Assembly (NCBI RefSeq): GCF_001553785.1
Contig: NZ_LOJP01000001.1
Location: 4,357,784-4,393,855, forward strand
DNA length: 36,072 nt
Direction: 5' to 3'
From: Actinoplanes sp. TFC3
GTDB taxonomy: Bacteria; Actinomycetota; Actinomycetes; Mycobacteriales; Micromonosporaceae
The notes beneath the pieces were generated by a model that was not told the origin of the DNA, searched no databases, and saw nothing but the letters and a program-made list of their open reading frames with translations. The first letter of the stretch is position 1. The number at the start of each line of letters is the position of its first letter. Positions 33,111-36,072 of this stretch are shown here, in pieces. A program made the position numbers and the translations under genes.

Positions 33111-33230
33111 GCCGTGGAATCCGAATTCGGTGCCGGCTCCGGCGCCGAGGGTGCCGTTGCAGACCGCGTTCGAGAAGCCGGACGGCGTTCCAGGTGCTCG
33201 TCACCGCCGGCCCCGGCGAAACCGCCAGCG
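33111..33230 (-). pseudogene. Relic of a CBM2 cellulose-binding module
   Basis: Reading leftward, VTSTWNAV appears in one frame, followed after a frame change by FSNAVCNGTLGAGAGTEFGF. Together these spell the C-terminal half of a family 2 carbohydrate-binding module (compare VSSVWNGTLSQSG and NGTVAAGATATFGL in the GH74 gene). No enzyme domain or signal peptide is attached. It is a decayed fragment in the spacer between the GH6 and GH74 genes. The remainder of the 32878-33456 spacer shows only the two operators. Confidence 0.6.
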
Positions 33231-33415
33231 ACACCGGACACCATCCCGATCCACAGCGGTTTTCGCACGGGAACGCCTTCCATCGGTTGCCGGAGGCCCT
33301 CCCACGATGGATCGACAGCAGTCTTTCTGATCCGGGCGGACCGACCTGTCAACGTGCAGCTCGCGCGAGAGTTCGATCCCGTCCCTTGACATGTACGTAC
33401 TCAGGACGCATTGTC

Positions 33416-33429
33416 TGGGAGCGCTCCCA
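33416..33429. promoter_or_regulatory. CebR/CelR-type operator upstream of GH74
   Basis: A second exact copy of TGGGAGCGCTCCCA, 28 bases before the GH74 start. Its closeness to the start suggests that bound repressor blocks initiation or early elongation. It makes GH74 part of the same cellobiose-responsive regulon as GH6. Confidence 0.93.
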
Positions 33430-33456
33430 ATTTGACCCTCATCAATGGGAGGACCC

Positions 33457-36072
33457 TTGCCGACCCACCGCCTGGCAGCTCTCGCCGCTGCCCTCACCCT
33501 CGGCGCCGCGACCGCCCTCGGCGTCCCCGTGCTGCAGCAGGTCCGGCCCGCTGCGGCCGCCCCCGCCGACGCCTACTCCTGGAAGAACGTCCGGATCGAC
33601 GGCGGCGGCTTCGTGCCGGGGCTGGTCTTCAGCCGGGCCGAGCAGAACCTGATCTACGCGCGCACCGACATCGGTGGCGCCTACCGCTGGAACCAGGCCG
33701 GGCAGAACTGGGTGCCGCTGCTCGACTGGGTGGGCCGCGACAAATGGGGCTACAACGGCGTGCTGAGCATCGCCGCCGACCCGCTCGACGCCAACCGGGT
33801 GTACGCGGCCGTCGGCATGTACACCAACAGCTGGGACCCCAGCAACGGTGCGATTGTGCGCTCGTCGGATCGCGGGGCCACCTGGCAGACCACCGCGCTG
33901 CCGTTCAAGAACGGCGGCAACATGCCGGGGCGCGGCATGGGCGAGCGGCTGGCGGTCGACCCGGCCAACAACCGCAATGTCTACTTCGCCGCCGAGGGCG
34001 GCAACGGGCTGTGGCGCAGCACCGATTACGGCGCTACGTGGGCCAAGGTGACCGCGTTCCCCAACGCCGGCACCTACGTGCAGGACCCGAACGACGCCAA
34101 CGGCTACCTGAACCAGAACCAGGGCTTGAGCTGGGTGACGTTCGGCGACAACACGGTGTACGTGGGTGTGGCCGACAAGCAGAACCCGGTCTACCGCAGC
34201 ACCAACGGCGGCACCACCTGGGAACGGATCCCCGGTCAGCCCACCGGATACCTGGCACACAAGGGCGTGGTGCAGGGCAAGTACCTGTTCCTCGCCACCA
34301 GCGACACCGGCGGGCCGTACGACGGCGGCGCCGGGCAGGTCCAGCGCCTCGACACCACCACCGGCACGTGGACCGACATCAGCCCGGCCCCGGCGTCCGG
34401 CTCGCCGTACTACGGCTATTCGGGCCTGACCGTGGACCGCCGGCACCCCGGCACGCTGATGGTGGCCACGCAGAGCTCGTGGTGGCCGGATGCCATCTTC
34501 TTCCGCAGCACCGACTACGGCGCCACGTGGACCCGGATCTGGGACTTCACCAGCTATCCGAGCGTGTCACGGCGCTACACCATGGACATCGCCCAGGATC
34601 CGTGGCTGGACTTCAACACCAACCCGCAGCCGCCGGAGACCACCCCGAAGCTGGGCTGGATGAACGAGTCGGTGGAGATCGACCCGTTCGACTCCAACCG
34701 CCTGCTCTACGGCACCGGCGCCACCGTGTACGGCACCACGCAGCTCACCAACTGGGACAGCAACACCACGTTCACGATCAAGCCGATGGCCAAGGGCATC
34801 GAGGAGACCGCCGTCCTGGATCTGGCCAGCCCGCCGTCAGGCGCCCCGCTGGTCAGCGCGCTCGGCGACATCGGCGGCTTCTATCACGCCGATCTGAGCG
34901 CAGTGCCGCCGAACTTCCACGACACCCCGAGCCTGGGCAGCAACACCAGCCTCGACTTCGCCGAAGCCAACCCGCTGGTCTTCGCCCGCGTCGGCAACGC
35001 CGAGGCAGCCCCGCACATCGGGATCTCCAGCGACGGCGGCAAGAGCTGGTACCAGGGTCAGGAACCCTCCGGCGTCACCGGCGGCGGCACCATCGCGGTC
35101 GGCGCGGACGCCACCGCCTTCGTCTGGTCCCCCGCCGGCACCGGCGTGCACTACTCCACCACCCGGGGCAGTTCCTGGACCGCCTCCACCGGCATCCCGG
35201 CCGGCGCGAAAGTCGAATCGGACCGCAACGACCCAAAGATCTTCTACGGGTACGCCGCCAGTTCGCTGTACGTCAGCCGCGACGGTGGCGCCACGTTCAC
35301 GACCGCTGCCGCGCCCACCGACACGCAGCACATGACGGCGGTTCCGGGCCGCACCGGCGATGTCTGGCTGGCCGGTGCGGGCGGGCTCTACCACTCCACC
35401 ACCGCAGGGTCGGCCTTCACGAGGATCAGCACAGTCACCTCGGCAATCAACGTGGCATCCGGCAAGGCGGCACCGGGCGCGAGCTACCCGGCCGTGTTCC
35501 TGGTCGGCGTGGTCGACGGCGTGGACGGCGTGTTCCGCTCCGACGACGCGGGCGCCTCCTGGGTGCGGATCAACGACGCGCAGCACCAGTACGGCAACTC
35601 CGGTGACGCCCTCGCTGGTGACCCCCGCGTCTACGGCCGCGTCTATCTGGGCACCAACGGCCGCGGCATCCTGTACGCCGACCGCACCGGCGGCACCACA
35701 CCCCCGCCCGGCAGCCCCTCGCCCAGCCAGCCCACACCCAGCCAGCCCACACCCAGTCAGCCCACACCCAGTCAGCCGACTCCGAGTCGCCCCACGCCCA
35801 GCAATCCGCCGCCTGCCACCGGATGCACGGCCGCGTACCGGATCACCGGGCAGTGGCAGGGCGGCTATCAGGCCGAGGTGATCGTCACGAACGGCTCGGC
35901 GGCGAGCACCTCGTGGAGCACCGGCTGGACCCTCGCCCCGGGCCAGAGCGTGTCCTCGGTCTGGAACGGCACGCTCAGCCAGTCCGGCACCGCCGTCACC
36001 GTCAAGAACGCGTCCTACAACGGCACCGTCGCCGCCGGCGCCACCGCAACCTTCGGCCTCACCGGCACCGGC
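33457..36072 (+). CDS. Secreted GH74 xyloglucanase with C-terminal CBM2 (3' end outside window)
   Basis: At least 872 codons remain open to the window edge. A signal peptide (about 1-35, ending AAAA-PADA) leads into a GH74 double beta-propeller with YARTDIGGAYRW, LLDWVGRDKWGYNG, and repeated RSTDYGATW and STNGGTTWERI sialidase-type Asp-box turns, plus WMNESVEIDPFDSNRLLYGT. The family's acid and base are Asp residues. A PSQPT repeat linker (about 756-785) joins a CBM2 that starts near residue 789 (GCTAAYRITGQWQGGY) and is nearly complete at the cut. The enzyme should cleave xyloglucan or related beta-1,4-glucans outside the cell. TTG 33457 follows GGGAGGA (33447-33453); in-frame ATG 33445 is less likely because it overlaps that site. 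Confidence 0.93.
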   Translation, partial: MPTHRLAALAAALTLGAATALGVPVLQQVRPAAAAPADAYSWKNVRIDGGGFVPGLVFSRAEQNLIYARTDIGGAYRWNQAGQNWVPLLDWVGRDKWGYNGVLSIAADPLDANRVYAAVGMYTNSWDPSNGAIVRSSDRGATWQTTALPFKNGGNMPGRGMGERLAVDPANNRNVYFAAEGGNGLWRSTDYGATWAKVTAFPNAGTYVQDPNDANGYLNQNQGLSWVTFGDNTVYVGVADKQNPVYRSTNGGTTWERIPGQPTGYLAHKGVVQGKYLFLATSDTGGPYDGGAGQVQRLDTTTGTWTDISPAPASGSPYYGYSGLTVDRRHPGTLMVATQSSWWPDAIFFRSTDYGATWTRIWDFTSYPSVSRRYTMDIAQDPWLDFNTNPQPPETTPKLGWMNESVEIDPFDSNRLLYGTGATVYGTTQLTNWDSNTTFTIKPMAKGIEETAVLDLASPPSGAPLVSALGDIGGFYHADLSAVPPNFHDTPSLGSNTSLDFAEANPLVFARVGNAEAAPHIGISSDGGKSWYQGQEPSGVTGGGTIAVGADATAFVWSPAGTGVHYSTTRGSSWTASTGIPAGAKVESDRNDPKIFYGYAASSLYVSRDGGATFTTAAAPTDTQHMTAVPGRTGDVWLAGAGGLYHSTTAGSAFTRISTVTSAINVASGKAAPGASYPAVFLVGVVDGVDGVFRSDDAGASWVRINDAQHQYGNSGDALAGDPRVYGRVYLGTNGRGILYADRTGGTTPPPGSPSPSQPTPSQPTPSQPTPSQPTPSRPTPSNPPPATGCTAAYRITGQWQGGYQAEVIVTNGSAASTSWSTGWTLAPGQSVSSVWNGTLSQSGTAVTVKNASYNGTVAAGATATFGLTGTG
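35722..35790 (+). repeat. Tandem 15-bp repeats encoding the PSQPT linker
   Basis: About four and a half units of CCCAGCCAGCCCACA, with C-to-T changes in later copies, encode four PSQPT units and a PSRPT unit of the flexible linker between GH74 and CBM2. The near-identity of units suggests expansion by slippage. It is not a CRISPR array: there are no spacers. Confidence 0.85.

Noticed and set aside
33411..35606. 731-aa rightward open frame over the GH74 gene
   Set aside because: It is low complexity and Arg/His/Gly-rich; the +1-related frame from TTG 33457 encodes the full GH74-linker-CBM2 protein.
35722..35790. CRISPR-like repeat
   Set aside because: The repeats are contiguous, in frame and encode a Pro/Ser/Gln/Thr linker; there are no spacers.

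Overview
The window is high-GC actinobacterial chromosome. GTG and TTG starts, 4-base GTGA/ATGA gene overlaps, a family 2 cellulose-binding module (CBM2) on secreted glycoside hydrolases, a sortase-anchored protein and a LAL-type regulator all fit a mycelial actinomycete. A Micromonosporaceae member such as Actinoplanes is my best guess, but no rRNA or tRNA gene is present to confirm it.

Layout. (1) 1-4.1 kb, leftward: a DUF3800 protein, an unrecognised 442-aa partner, and a secreted GH30 glycosidase with a ricin-type lectin tail. (2) 4.2-13.9 kb: mixed housekeeping and orphan genes. These are a small membrane protein, a Gln-rich coiled-coil protein, a decayed YtcJ-type amidohydrolase, a methyltransferase/DUF427 pair, a thioredoxin, a sortase substrate, a gamma-glutamyltransferase/TauE pair, an unknown protein and a Crp-type regulator. 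(3) 14.0-27.3 kb: a compact biosynthetic gene cluster. (4) 27.4-31.0 kb: an M48-like membrane protein with a damaged zinc motif, an ATP-grasp ligase and a Nudix hydrolase. (5) 31.1-36.1 kb: divergent GH6 cellulase and GH74 xyloglucanase genes, each behind a perfect 14-bp CebR/CelR-type operator; GH74 runs off the window.

The cluster is the main discovery candidate. It encodes two complete routes to isomeric aminohydroxybenzoates. A PhzE-like synthase, a PhzD-like isochorismatase and an EntA/DhbA-like dehydrogenase should convert chorismate to 3-hydroxyanthranilate. A GriI-like aldolase and a GriH-like cyclase should make 3-amino-4-hydroxybenzoate from aspartate semialdehyde and a triose phosphate. 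The same operon carries a PaaK-type acyl-CoA/AMP ligase and an amidohydrolase-fold protein, the ligase/cyclase pairing known from benzoxazole pathways (nataxazole, A33853). Two flavin monooxygenases, a LAL regulator, a small LuxR protein and a TetR-like protein complete it. I infer a mixed 3-hydroxyanthranilate / 3,4-AHBA product, most likely a benzoxazole. The amidohydrolase lacks most of the family's metal ligands. No carrier protein, acyltransferase, PKS/NRPS or exporter gene is visible in the window.
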